Shown here one piece after another: positions 45,046 to 55,731 of a stretch of DNA of 64,000 nt (positions are counted from its first letter, which is position 1; the number at the start of each line of letters is the position of its first letter). This DNA is from Anisodus tanguticus. Taxonomy: Eukaryota > Streptophyta > Magnoliopsida > Solanales > Solanaceae. The notes beneath the pieces were generated by a model. That model was given only the letters and a program-made list of their open reading frames with translations, ran no database searches and was not told the DNA's origin. The position numbers and the translations under genes are program-made. The stretch spans positions 13,728,970-13,792,969 of the forward strand of contig CM067546.1 in the NCBI GenBank assembly GCA_034509755.1, written 5' to 3'.

Positions 45046-45343
45046 GCCGCGACGCTAATGATTAGCGTCGCGGCGTCACTGAGGCAGTAGCCTTTTGGCC
45101 TCTGGAAAAATGCATTAGCGCCGCGATACTCCACTATGGAGTCGCGGCGCTGCAGAGGCAGAAACAATTCTTCTTCTGCAAATGCATTAGCGTTGCGGCG
45201 CTCCTCCATGGATCCGCGACGCCTGTTGTCCAGTGAGTTCATGTTTTGAAACGAAGCATTAGCGTCGCGGCGCTCCACTATGGAGCCGCGACGCCACCTT
45301 TAAACCCTAGCAAGCACCACGGCGCCCTACCATAGGGCCGCGT
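45046..45343. repeat. Array of five GC-rich hairpins in the copia leader
   Basis: Five units contain inverted repeats built on GCGTCGCGGC / GCCGCGACGC. The first is perfect: 14 bases at 45,046-45,059, one loop base, and their exact complement at 45,061-45,074. Others at 45,118-45,150, 45,190-45,222, 45,262-45,294 and 45,317-45,343 have small bulges or mismatches. Units 2 to 4 share the phrase 'gcattagcg.cgcgg' and are spaced by about 72 bases. They sit in AT-rich surroundings and form the strongest local GC contrast of the element. Confidence 0.9.
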
Positions 45344-45710
45344 GCTCATGTCCTGACAAACGTTTCTGTGTTGATTCTCAAAATCGTTCGGCCCTAAATC
45401 CAATTTATAGGTCAAATCACAGTCATTTTCATCACCCACCATTATCAATAACGCCCATATCGACCATCATCCGTTCTCACTCATTCTTAGCCGTGCACCG
45501 TGCAATGAGCCGGACAACGCACTTAGACTTAGTTCGAGTTAGAGCGGAATGACTTCCTCGAGTTAGCGTAGAAGATAAATTAGGGTGAAATCAAAATGTC
45601 AACATTCATACAAGACATTTAGGATTTCAAGAACCTCGTTTTAATCCATTTTTATATTTAACCCATATTATTATTCTATTCAATTGTTATATAATCATTG
45701 AACCAGCATG

Positions 45711-45723
45711 GGCTCTGATACCA
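45711..45723 (-). promoter_or_regulatory. Primer binding site of the copia element
   Basis: GGCTCTGATACCA is the exact reverse complement of TGGTATCAGAGCC, complementary to initiator-methionine tRNA, one base from the LTR. Confidence 0.95.
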
Positions 45724-45724
45724 C

Positions 45725-47292
45725 TGTAGGATTTTGTTGGGTACAAGGCACATAAGTAAGGCACATCGGAAGTTTAAAAAATTGTTTATTACTTACCCCA
45801 ACAACATTTCTGGTATGGTTATATAACAATTAAACTTGTAACATAAAGCATAAACTTACAAGTTTGAATTATTTGGAATCTTTATCAATTGTGAGGTGCA
45901 CACGCAATTGTCCTTCCGATTGCAAGCTCCAAGTTTCAATGTATTTCTCCTTCGGAAAACTAGGAAATCCGGCAAAGGTTCGAGAGAGTATTTGATTCTA
46001 AGTCTCTAAGGCATAAAATGTTATTCTGAAAATTGGTGTGTTAAATGATGAGGTGAATGCCTCTATTTATAGTTGAAAAATAGGTCAAAACCGGATTAGG
46101 GTTTGACCTTGGGCCTGACCTAAAATTCGAGGCAGAGGCGCCGCGGCCCTAGGGTATGGGTGCCGCGGCGCTCGACATGCACCTGCACAGTGCCGCGGCG
46201 CTCGACGTGCTCCTGCACTGTCTCAATTTATTTTTCATACATTCTTTATTAAATCCAAAATCCAATTTTGACTTAATTAAAATAATCATCATTCATTTAA
46301 ATAGCTCGATTCCAAATTGAACATTTAATTACTCTCTCAATACATCCTTAGAACGAAATGGACAATTGACATAGTGTGACCCTACATGCCTTCTCATATC
46401 GACATTAATCAAATTAAGATCTACACGGAACTCCTTGATGGCGTCGGAAGACGAACTCAATATGTGAAGTACGTTTACGCGAATCCAGTAAACTTAACCT
46501 TTATGTGGTAAGATCAAATCCTTTCATTCACGACACACCCGATCAAGCTTAGGATTTGTCAAGTGTCTATCCAAATGGCTTAATCATTATATCTCATCTA
46601 TATTAGTTGACGACTAGACCATATTCTAAATATGTCTATTGCGTTGGCCAATGACTTAGTCAACCTAATATCACTGAGAATCCGAGTGTTCTCTCGAATA
46701 TACATCCGAGGAATAAATCCTAATATGGGCTCAACTACCACCTTCAATCCACATCGTAATGTACCCAATACAAGTCGTATCTCAACCTATAAGGCATTTG
46801 AGCTTAGGACAAGATCAAAGTACATTACTTTGTAGACAAGGCACGTATTGACCTCAAGTCTAAGGACTTCTATCTCCCACACACTGATCATACTTTAGAC
46901 AAGTATAACAAACGGTATATCAAATAGGGTATACCAATACTTCCAAAGTATCCATGTGTCCATCACTAGTAGCCATTACTCGTAGCGGTGAGACATACTA
47001 CATCCTCTAAGGATGTGATGCACATGTCGACTTATCACATATCATCGATATCCCATTCTCGATGATCATTAGTCAAGGCTATTTTAAGAGTTACGCTCTA
47101 TCATGAATATCTCACTCTATTAACGACAACGTAAGCTCAAAGGATGCACATTAATGAATAATTACAAACAATCAAATAATAATTCAATAATTGCAAATGC
47201 CAAAATATTAATCTCCATTAATAATAATATGAATGTGTATATATTACATTTTTCCTAATAAAGATTGTCTCTAGGACATAAATATACTTTCA
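45725..47292 (-). repeat. Copia 5' LTR (right)
   Basis: 1,568 bases, TGTAGG to TTTCA on the plus strand. It is the promoter-side LTR of this minus-strand element. It contains the GC-rich block 'gcgccgcggccctagggt' to 'gtgccgcggcgctcgac' (46,136-46,207). Confidence 0.93.
46063..46071 (-). promoter_or_regulatory. TATA box of the copia 5' LTR
   Basis: On the minus strand CTATAAATAGAGGC reads as a good plant TATA box, about 70 bases upstream (in the minus sense) of the U5-side sequence 'gcctctatttat'. The left LTR has TATACATA in the same place. Confidence 0.6.
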
Positions 47293-47297
47293 CATAA

Positions 47298-49007
47298 TTC
47301 ATCTTAACAAGATTTAAAATATTTATAGTCATTTCCACACTAGAGGTTCTAATTCTAGTTTTTCTATTTATCTTCAGTTAATTGACTCGTATCAGCATAA
47401 GAAAGTAATATTCAAGTACTCCCCTTTGTCCCAGAGCAATTTTTTCAATTTTCATTGTTAATTCCGATATGAAATATTTAAATATATTTTAATAAAATTT
47501 ACATATTTAAATATTATGTAAAAAGTATTATAAGTTACGATAATTAATAACTTAATATATATATATAGGTGCCAATAATTGATTCTTGTCGCCTAAATTG
47601 GGATTTCAACGTTGGTACCTACCACCATCATAACATGTGTACAAAAGACATGTTACTAAAAAATGTTTAAGATAAAGTAATTAGAAAAATAACACAAGTT
47701 GCTCCTTATAAGAATAGTGGATGCCAGGTGCTAAGCACTTGCATTAAGATATTTGACTGCGCTTATTTCTTTTTTGTGATAAGTAATAGAGGAGAAAATC
47801 CAGTCCGTGAATCAAGTGGATGGATTCAAAGTTAATTTAATTATGATGAATTGCTTTCAGTTTCCTTTTCATTTTGATAATGAAATTAGACTGGAACGTC
47901 CGACCTACCACATTTTGATGTCCCCTAATCAAAAGTGACAGCTTCATGTCATCCTCTTCTTATTTTTTTTTTTTATATCGAGCTTCACGAAGGACAATTT
48001 CGGAGATAGTAATCTCGATCTCTCAATACTACTTTAAAGTTGCTTATCTTTTTGGTTTATTTTGATTTGATTTTCTCTTGTTGAGGCATATTCTCTAGTC
48101 AATTAAAGAACACTTACCTAAATGATTATGCACACGTCCACTTTTATTTGTAAAATTTGAGTTTCATCACTACTATTTTCATACTTTAACACCTTTATGG
48201 TTATCTACTTTGCAACTTGCCTTTATTTTTTGTCGTAAAGTGTGATTTGTCCTTTAGAATAGAAGAAAGTTTTGCCAATAAGAAGTTAAAGACTAAGGTT
48301 TTTCTTCTTCTTTCTATTGGAAGAATTACTATTAAATTTAATTTATACGCAATAACAATATAAATTCATTTCATATTATTGATTTTTCTGAATTCGCTAT
48401 ATATATCTTACTATACAAGTTATTAATCTTATTTTTTTACGAATATTTACTTGTAATTATCTTCTTAGTAATCTTATAATATAAAAGTTGAGCGTTTTCT
48501 TTTCCTTAGCTTTAGACAGGTGGAAGTTGGTGCATGTGGGGTAGGAAAGGAGGATTAGTTGGAGGTTCACCTGATATAGCCATTTTTTGTTTTTGTTTTG
48601 GGTTTCTCTTTGGCTATACTAGCGGACACAAACTATATAATGTATTGCAGCACACATTTTTTGAGTAAATAATGAATTGCAGCACACGATCGCACTTATA
48701 ATAGTTAGTGGAAACAATCTTTCCTATTATGAAATGTTATTAGTAGATGTTAAAATCGAGACTAACTGCTCACCGGTTGACACATGACTTGGGAATATTG
48801 TATCTGATTAGATTGTATCTCGGATATAGTGACAATCCACTTTAATATGTTTAGTCCATTCATGAAACATCGGATTTCGGGCAATATACAAAGCTGCTTG
48901 ACTTTCACAATACATTTTAAATGGAGACTTATGTTCAACACCCAAACTAGCAAAATTCTCTTGAACAATTTCAATTCACAAACGGTCATTGTCATCGATC
49001 TATAATT
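47298..49007. repeat. Duplicated block, copy 2, part b
   Basis: Matches copy 1 from 33,003 to 34,614 ('ttcatcttaacaagattt.aaatatttatagtcatttccacactagaggttct' onward). It keeps a 90-bp segment (48,683-48,769) missing in copy 1 and has an extra run near 47,965-48,040 with 'ttcacgaaggacaatttcggaga'. It ends with the target TAATT (49,003-49,007) before the next LTR element. 48,770-49,007 is the decayed RNase H end of the copia remnant. Confidence 0.88.
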
Positions 49008-50210
49008 TGTTGGAATATGTAAAGCACGTACGAGAATAGTAAATAACTATTACAATGATTGAAAGGATAAACAACAAAGAGGACAACAACAAGTTGTCAA
49101 TATCTTGATCTTGAATTGAAACTTCAAATATGGAACTTGTATTCAAAAATACAAGAATATGAACTGCTACACTTGTGGCTTGTAGATCCGTTGAGAATAC
49201 GAACGGTTAGAGTCTTTTGTTTGTTAAGCTTTACACCTGAAACACTTAGCAACCAATTAGATAATCACAACACCACCGGCTGAGTCGAGAGATGGCTCTC
49301 TGTCTTTAAGATAAGATTTCCACCGTATAAAGGCTTTACGGAAGTATGGACAATAGTCTTCCAAGATGAAACAACAAACTATGAAGTGTGCAAAGCCTAC
49401 ACAATGATCTCAGCGAAGAACAAAAATAATGAAGATTGCTAAGAGAGGGATTGATATCAGAAAAATCTGATCTCTTTGTGGTGTTGTTAACTTGTTTTTC
49501 TGTTCATCGTCATCTATAGAATTGAGCCAAAGGCCTCAATTTATAGGTGTGCAAGATGGTCTTTCAAATGCCTCATAATGACAATCAATTGCCATGTAAT
49601 GGATGACATTTATCCCCCAAGTAATGCAGCAACATAATGGTCAAAGTAATGGCCATTATTAGGTGGATTCAATGCCTTTGAAACCACCTCAACAGCCAAA
49701 CCTTTGGGATTCCATCGAGAAAACACTGCATGGGAAATGCCGCGGCGCACCATTTAGCATTTGGCGTCGCGGATCCAGAATGCCAAACAGACAAATAGCG
49801 TCGCGGCTCAGATAGGAGGCATCGCGGCTCTAATTAGCTAGAAAGCTCACTGCTGACCAAGCGCCGCGACATTGCTTGGGGGTGCCGTGGCGCTCTGACG
49901 CCGCGGCCCAGTCCGGTCGGCGTCGTGGCCTTTCTTAGCTCTGCGGTTCGACCCGTACCATCTTACACCTCGCACAATTCTTCCTTCGTTTATCAACGTG
50001 GAACACTTGTTATTTAGCCAATAACGGTCCATCATTCTATGTCTCAAATACTTCACTTACGTTCCAATATCTTGTTCATTAACAAAATTTACGATACGTG
50101 GCACTAAGATTGCACGTATGTGGAAATGATATTTCTGACATGCAGAGCCCCAATTGTTCGAGTCATAAATAATGGGATAAACTTAATTCCACATTAATAT
50201 ATTTTCATCA
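49008..50210 (-). repeat. 3' LTR (left) of the second copia element
   Basis: 1,203 bases aligned with 54,581-55,726. The right border ends TTTTCATCA where the other LTR has TTTCCAACA. A TATA box on the minus strand (CTATAAATTGAGGCC, about 49,535-49,547) is kept in both LTRs. A GC-rich part (49,738-49,950) contains repeated 'gcgtcgcgg' and 'cgccgcgg' motifs. Confidence 0.92.
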
Positions 50211-50230
50211 ATCCCCTCTTGAAAGAGATT
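50211..50230 (-). promoter_or_regulatory. Polypurine tract of the second copia element
   Basis: The minus strand reads CAAGAGGGGATTGA just before the LTR. Confidence 0.7.
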
Positions 50231-50849
50231 TTGGCGCACACACAAGGTGCATACTTTCAGCAATCCTTCAGCGAAAAGATATTGCATCAGGAGAGGTAAC
50301 TTTCGCTTTGAACCTTCCTTAGTTGAATACCATCAGACTTACTTACTACGCGGTGAACGTGATGTCTTGAACCGTAAGTATTTAATGTAAGCCAATAAAA
50401 TGGTACCAACAAAATACCTCTCTTTTATTCATTTCTTCTTATTATTATGTCCGTTGTAGTCGTGGACACACTTGGATTCTTAAGTGCGTTCATTTGAGGC
50501 GTCTTGTCCTCACACTTAAATAGGTGATCTCCTACAAGGTATCCTGCTATATCCCACTTCACAAGTGTTAGGAATCATTAAAAATTTCTCCAACCTTAAC
50601 CTCAACCGTTTGAGGATCATTAAAGGTTTGGAAACTTAACTTTTACACACCATGCAGGTAGCACTTTAATGTCTATCGCGGGAACGACTTTGGATTCATG
50701 TTTCTTTACAGAAATCATCATCGAAGTGCTCTTGCTTCCACCGAAGCATTCAACTAAACATTTTGTAGCTTAGTTTTCCCATTGAACCAAATTATTGAGA
50801 TCTCCAGTCAGTATGGTTGGGTTACCACCGCAAAGGTTCGTAATGTTTG

Positions 50850-51310
50850 GACTTTAAGCCCATTCCCCTATACAAGCAGAACTCTTGATCTTCGAGTAGT
50901 CCCTTAGTTAAAGGGTCCGCTATATCCTTTGATTAGTAATCAAGGAAGTGACACCCGTGATGATCAACTGCCATACGGTCTTATCTCCGACAGATCCGGC
51001 AGATATGTCTAGACGTTGTTATCCTTGCCCTTCCTGAAGTCGATCGGCTAGCCACAGTGTATAACTGTTGAAGTCACGAATTTCTCCCAATAAGGGATGT
51101 CCTCTAAGGAGTCGTGAAGTTACTCAACTTCTTTTCATGCTTTGTATAAAGTGGTAAACTCGATTCTATCATAAATCCGGCCGATGCAAGTTTGCTTAGA
51201 GGATTTTCCAAGACCCACCATACATATTTACTTGTGGCATTAGTGTTATTCAAGTCTGATGTCCAGTTTGCATCACTGTGTTCTCCTAGAACCGCTGGAC
51301 ATCTAGAATA
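50850..51310 (-). pseudogene. pol: Copia RNase H remnant
   Basis: From right to left, 'SDANWTSDLNNTNATSKYV' near 51,270-51,215, then the segment 'LASAGFMIES', 'RTSLIG' and a damaged 'HICRICRR' replaced-zone, then 'KDIADPLTKGLLE' at about 50,925-50,890 and 'GMGLKSKHYEPLR' at the end. The first catalytic Asp (SDANW) is present. Frames change several times. Confidence 0.8.
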
Positions 51311-52380
51311 CCATAATCCGTAGATAAGTGAATATTTCAGATATCGTCATATCCGACTTAACGCCTTTTATCGATAATTTCCAGAATTACGAGTGAACCT
51401 TAGTTCAACGATCTGCTTTGCAGGCCAATACTAGGTCAGTTGTAGTGTGTACAATGTATTGAACTACATGTGACCTGCGCATATCGCTCCTGGTATACGA
51501 GTGCACCATGATTCGAATAAGTTCTATGATTCATATCCATTGGTGGTTTCAACGAGACTATCCACTATCTCACAACTGAGTTTGGAGTTAGACCAGTCCG
51601 TTAGATGTCTTAGAAATCTCAATTCCTAAGATGTCATCTGTGATACCCATATCTTTCATATCGAGACTTTTTTTTCAATATGACTTCCACTTTCAGACTG
51701 TGCTTTTTCCAACTGTTGGCTTTCTAACTTCAGAGTCAATGTTTCTGTTGTCAGATTCATTATTTCTGTTTTATCTGAAACTTCCAGGATCAAAATGTAA
51801 ATATTTCAGGGACCAAAATGAAAGTTCAGAAAGAAGCCTAACAGTCCAACAAACTAACTCTGATCCTCCCCTTCCAACTCTCCGGTTAGGAAGGTTGTTT
51901 TAACATCCATGTCACGTAAAATTGTAGTGGCCCTAGATGTTAAGCTATTCACAAAGGAACACATGTACAAGTAGCCGAGGCCTTATACTTATCAGTAGAT
52001 CCATCTACTTGGTATTCACTTTTGAGTATCCACTTTCACAACCCAAAGGTTCTTTTCCCGAATGAAGGTCAACCATTACACAACTATGGTTCTATATGAT
52101 GGAATCTATTTCTCTCTCTGTAGCTTTTTTCCAAAGCAGCGCTTCTGGAGATGACAATTCTCTGTTAATTTTCCATGGTTCATTCTCAACCATACAAGCT
52201 AGAAGGCCTGGAACAAGTCTTTGTCCCCTATTTTATCTGTCTCGGTTCAACATCTAGAATCCCTGAGCTCTGTCGATCTGGAACATTAAGTTTCGGATAG
52301 TCAGTAACTTCTGAGTCTTATCGATACGGAACGTCTTGTTTCGGACAGTCAGGCACTCACAGGTTCTTGTTAACCTCGAG
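51311..52380 (-). pseudogene. pol: Copia reverse transcriptase remnant
   Basis: Readable blocks: 'KVDTQK..QVDGSTDKYKA' type N-terminal sequence near 52,050-51,980, 'DMKDMGITDDILGIEISKTSNGLV' near 51,665-51,590, and a 'KVLDK.KY.. ' type piece toward 51,480. The palm motif with two Asp cannot be read and was probably lost in a deletion between 51,900 and 51,680. An unrelated-looking T-rich stretch (51,665-51,860) containing two 'ttctgtt..cagattcattatttctg' repeats occupies that place. Confidence 0.65.
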
Positions 52381-52387
52381 CAATTAC

Positions 52388-53110
52388 TTATTTTTCCTTC
52401 TCAAGGAAAGTTATCCTCATAAAATTCAGCATTCTTTGACACCAAGAGGCGATAAGCACTACTGTTATTTCCAGATCTAGTGGATATGCAATATACAGTC
52501 TTAGGTCCAACTTGCCATTTTTCGGTATTCCAACATCTACCAAGCCACCCCACAACACAACATTTGTAAGTGGGATCATTTCCATGTTTCACACGGAGGG
52601 TTATCCTTATCCTTATGCGTAGTTTTGTTTGAGAATCGTATTAGCGGTAAGGATCGCCTTGTCCCACATATTTTGGGCGTATGACTTTGCGCTTGACTAA
52701 CATCGTTACACTGAGGTGAGTAATGAGCAGTCATTTGATCAACGATGCTTCACATTCTCCCCCTCTATCACTATGAATTCCTCAATCCGTAGTCTTAGTT
52801 GAATTTCAACTTCAGCTTTGTAGCGCTTATCCGCTTCAACAACTTCATCTTTGCTTTTCAACAAACAAAGGATGCAATACGTTAAACCATCATCAATGAA
52901 GGTCACAAAGTACTTGTCTCCCCCCTCTATTTTTACAAACTTCAAATCACCCATGTAGGTGTGACAAAGTTCTAGAGGAGCGGTGCTTCTTTCACTATTC
53001 CTTTGATGGAATGGAAAGGTGATTTTGCCTCTTCGCCTACCTCACATTCATTTTGAGGGTTTATGTCGACAGAAGGCAACAATCTAAACTTCGTTAGCTT
53101 TTGAATGACT
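52388..53110 (-). pseudogene. pol: Copia integrase and pre-integrase remnant
   Basis: From right to left: 'STHKLTKFRLLPS' and a pre-integrase 'ECEVGEEAKSPFHSI' (53,090-53,000), the core start 'GDLKFVKIEGGDKYFVTFIDD' (52,950-52,890), 'KDEVVEADKRYKAEVEIQL' and an eroded 'RIEEFIVIEGE' where the second Asp block should be, then C-terminal 'YKCCVVGWLGRCWNTEKWQVGPKTVYCI' and 'NNSSAYRLLVSKNAEFYEDNF' (52,592-52,401). The central D-to-E part is missing. Confidence 0.85.
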
Positions 53111-53410
53111 TTCTATTTAACGTGTCTTAATCTATGATGGCTTAGATGCACGGATTACAAATGTATCATTCATTTAGCTATAGATATACTTTACCATTCT
53201 TAGTTACTACAGACCTATTAGACTAGTCTCAAACCAGCTTGACCAATAGCGTCCCTTAAACCAAGTTTGGGACATGTATTACCTCTTTTTAGAGTGATCC
53301 CATTCCCTGGAGTCATATTGAGGACAAACTCTCCAACCTCTTCTACTTTAGAATGTCCCTCTTGCACTTCATTTTTTGCCTTTCTTTTGGCCTTGTGCAA
53401 TTCCTTTTCG

Positions 53411-53720
53411 CCTTTCTTTTGTCCTTCAGATCATTTAAGACTTGGAAACTTTAGCCCATCTCACTAGGTGTCCATTACTTTTCTTCCTTTCTTTTGGCCT
53501 TCAGATCATTTAAGACCTGGAAACTTTGGCCCACCTCACTAGGTGTCCATAATTTAGATCATTTAAGACCTAGAAATTCTGGCCCACTCCAGTCGCCCGT
53601 AGGCTTTGTATGACTGAGTGTCCAATATCATCCTATCAACTGAATTCTGGCCCACTCCAGTCGCATGTAGGCTTTGTACGACTGATTTTTGTCAAATATC
53701 ATCCTATCAAATGAAGGATC
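53411..53720. repeat. Two adjoining tandem duplications
   Basis: A 75-bp unit ('cctttcttttggccttcagatcatttaagac') begins at 53,411 and 53,486, with a third partial copy at 53,556. It runs into a second, different unit of 68 bp ('attctggcccactccagtcgc') at 53,576 and 53,644. Both lie in the degraded gag-protease part of the element. Confidence 0.88.
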
Positions 53721-54552
53721 TTCTGTCAAATAGTGTGACAGGTTCAACGTCTTAAGAAAAGCCATTAGCTTTTAGTCTTCTTTCTTGGAGATTGGTGCCT
53801 AGACAATTCCTGGCGCTTGCTTAAGCGTGGTAACTATTTTCGCATAGTCAGTGGATCTCTCTCCTTCATATGTGCGAACAAACTTTACACACTTTTAATA
53901 ATTACATCCAAAAAAACGATCTTTTAAGTTTTGTTTTCAATAGTCCAATCTTTAACCGGGAAGGAAGGAGATTCAATATCTGATTTTAGAATGTAGGGAA
54001 TATAAGTTTTTAATGAAAACACTTTCATATTCCCAGCCTTACTTTACACACTTTTATTCAGATATTATCTAAACACATTATAGATAAGGAAGGATTATTA
54101 ACTTAGACCTTTTGGATTCTGGCCCACTTCAGTTAGACTGAGTGTCCATATCCTCCTTACCATAATTCGGATCCTTTGTCTGGGACAGTTATAGGCCTTT
54201 AGATACATGATAGAACATTATTTCAGCCTTCTCCTCTTGTCGCAGTTAACATCCTCAGCCTCTCGTGGGCACTTGTTTCCACCACCCTCGGGAGTGGTGA
54301 CACCAACTCGTCCTTGATCTTTAGTCATACTAGCATGACTATCAGCAGTATCTTGAAGCTCAGCATCAGATCCAGAGATCCCACCTTTGATTGAAACGGT
54401 TTTGTAACTTCCATCAAAGAGAGAACTAAAACTAGGACTAGATTTGAATGCACGTTGTTGACAGAGACAGTGTTTGAACTATCAATAGAACTATTTTCAA
54501 GAAGAAAATCACAGCCAAATTTGGGACCACATCTGCTGGCACACATCTTTCG
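53721..54552 (-). pseudogene. gag: Copia gag remnant
   Basis: A short N-terminal reading begins with Met at 54,544-54,546 ('MCASRCGPKFGCDFLLENSS', 'NTVSVNNVHSN'), near the primer site, as in copia families of this type. The rest is broken by stops and the UBN2 core is hardly readable. A Lys/Glu-rich stretch at 53,400-53,218 might be the end of gag. Confidence 0.6.
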
Positions 54553-54553
54553 A

Positions 54554-54565
54554 GCACTAATACAA
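54554..54565 (-). promoter_or_regulatory. Degenerate primer binding site
   Basis: On the minus strand TTGTATTAGTGC matches TGGTATCAGAGC at nine of twelve positions. It stands about 15 bases from the LTR. Confidence 0.55.
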
Positions 54566-54580
54566 ATCTTGTCTTAAAAT

Positions 54581-55726
54581 TGTTGGAATATGTAAAGCAC
54601 GTACGGGAATAGTAAATAACTATTACAGTGATCTAAAGGATAAAAAACAAAGAGGAAAACAACAAGTTGTCAATATCTTGATCTTAGAGTGAAACCACTA
54701 ATATGGAACTTGTATTCCGAAATACAAGAACATGAACTGCTACACTTATGGCTTGTAGATCCGCTGAGAATACGAACGGTTAGAGTCCTTTGTCTGTTAA
54801 TTTTACACCTGAAACACTTAGCAACCAATTAGATAATCACAACACCACCGGTTGAGTCTCTCTATCTTTAAGACAAGATTGCCCCCTGTATATAGGCTTT
54901 ACGGAAGTGTGGACAATAGTCTCTCAAGATGAAACAACAAACTATCAAGTATGCAAAGCCTACACAAATGATCTCAGTGAAGAACACGAATAATGAAGAT
55001 TGCTAAGAGAAGGATTGATATCAGAAAATCTTGATCTTTTTGTGGTGTTGTTAACTTGTTTTTCTATTCATGGTCATCTATAGAATTGAGCCAAAGGCCT
55101 CAATTTATAGGTGTGCATGATGGCATTTCAAATGCCCCATAATGGCAATCAATTGTCATATAATGAATGACATTTATCCCCTAAGTAATGCAGCAACATA
55201 ATGGTGCAAGTAATGGCAATTATTAGGTGGATTCAATGCCTTTGAAACCACCTCAACAGCCAAACCTTTGGGATTCCATCGAGCAAACACTGCCTGGAAA
55301 GCGTCGCGGCTCCAGAATGCCAAATAGCCAATTAGCGCCGCGACTCAAATAGGAGGTGACGTGGCTCTAATTAGCCAGAAGGCTCACTACCGACCAAGCG
55401 CCGTGGTGCTCCAACTCCGCGGCATAGTTCGGTCAACGCCGCGACCCTTCTCGGCTCCGCGGTTCGACCCATACCATCTTACACCTCGCACAATCCTTTC
55501 TTCGTTTACCAACGTGGAACACTTGTTATTTAGTCAATAGCCGTCCATCATTCTATGTCTCAAACACTTCACTTACGTACCAATATATCTTTCATTAATG
55601 AAATTTACGATACTTGGCATAAAGATTGCATGTGTGTGGAAACGATATTTCCTACGTTCGGGGCCCTAATTGTTCGAGTCATAAATAGTGGGATAAACTT
55701 AATTACACATTAGTAAATTTCCAACA
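54581..55726 (-). repeat. 5' LTR (right) of the second copia element
   Basis: 1,146 bases. TATA box on the minus strand at about 55,100-55,110. The GC-rich part (55,300-55,470) again contains 'gcgtcgcgg', 'gcgccgcga' and 'aacgccgcga'. Confidence 0.92.
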
Positions 55727-55731
55727 TAATT

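Larger units (their letters stand above)
38739..47292 (-). mobile_element. Complete Ty1/copia element, 8.55 kb, minus orientation
   Basis: Two similar LTRs (38,739-40,309 and 45,725-47,292; TGTAGG to TTTCA) enclose gag, protease, integrase, reverse transcriptase and RNase H in the copia order on the minus strand. A primer site and polypurine tract are in place. CATAA is duplicated at 38,734-38,738 and 47,293-47,297, and the same sequence without insertion is seen at 32,998. This is the best preserved element in the window, with an integrase frame of 321 codons and a reverse transcriptase/RNase H frame of 220 codons, but it has lost the N-terminal part of reverse transcriptase and several catalytic or zinc-binding residues. 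Confidence 0.95.
49008..55726 (-). mobile_element. Second Ty1/copia element, 6.7 kb, minus orientation, strongly decayed
   Basis: LTRs at 49,008-50,210 and 54,581-55,726 (TGTTGGAATATG start; the right copy ends TTTCCAACA, making inverted TGTTGGAA/TTCCAACA ends). TAATT is duplicated at 49,003-49,007 and 55,727-55,731; the unoccupied site is at 34,610 in copy 1. The internal region keeps gag, pre-integrase, integrase, reverse transcriptase and RNase H traces in copia order on the minus strand, all with multiple stops. LTR similarity is clearly lower than in the 38,739 element, so this may be the older of the two insertions. Confidence 0.92.

Noticed and set aside
45018..45278. An 86-codon minus frame with repeated Arg/Asn/Ala blocks
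   Set aside because: The protein-level repeat only mirrors the GC-rich hairpin array in the untranslated leader; it lies upstream of gag.
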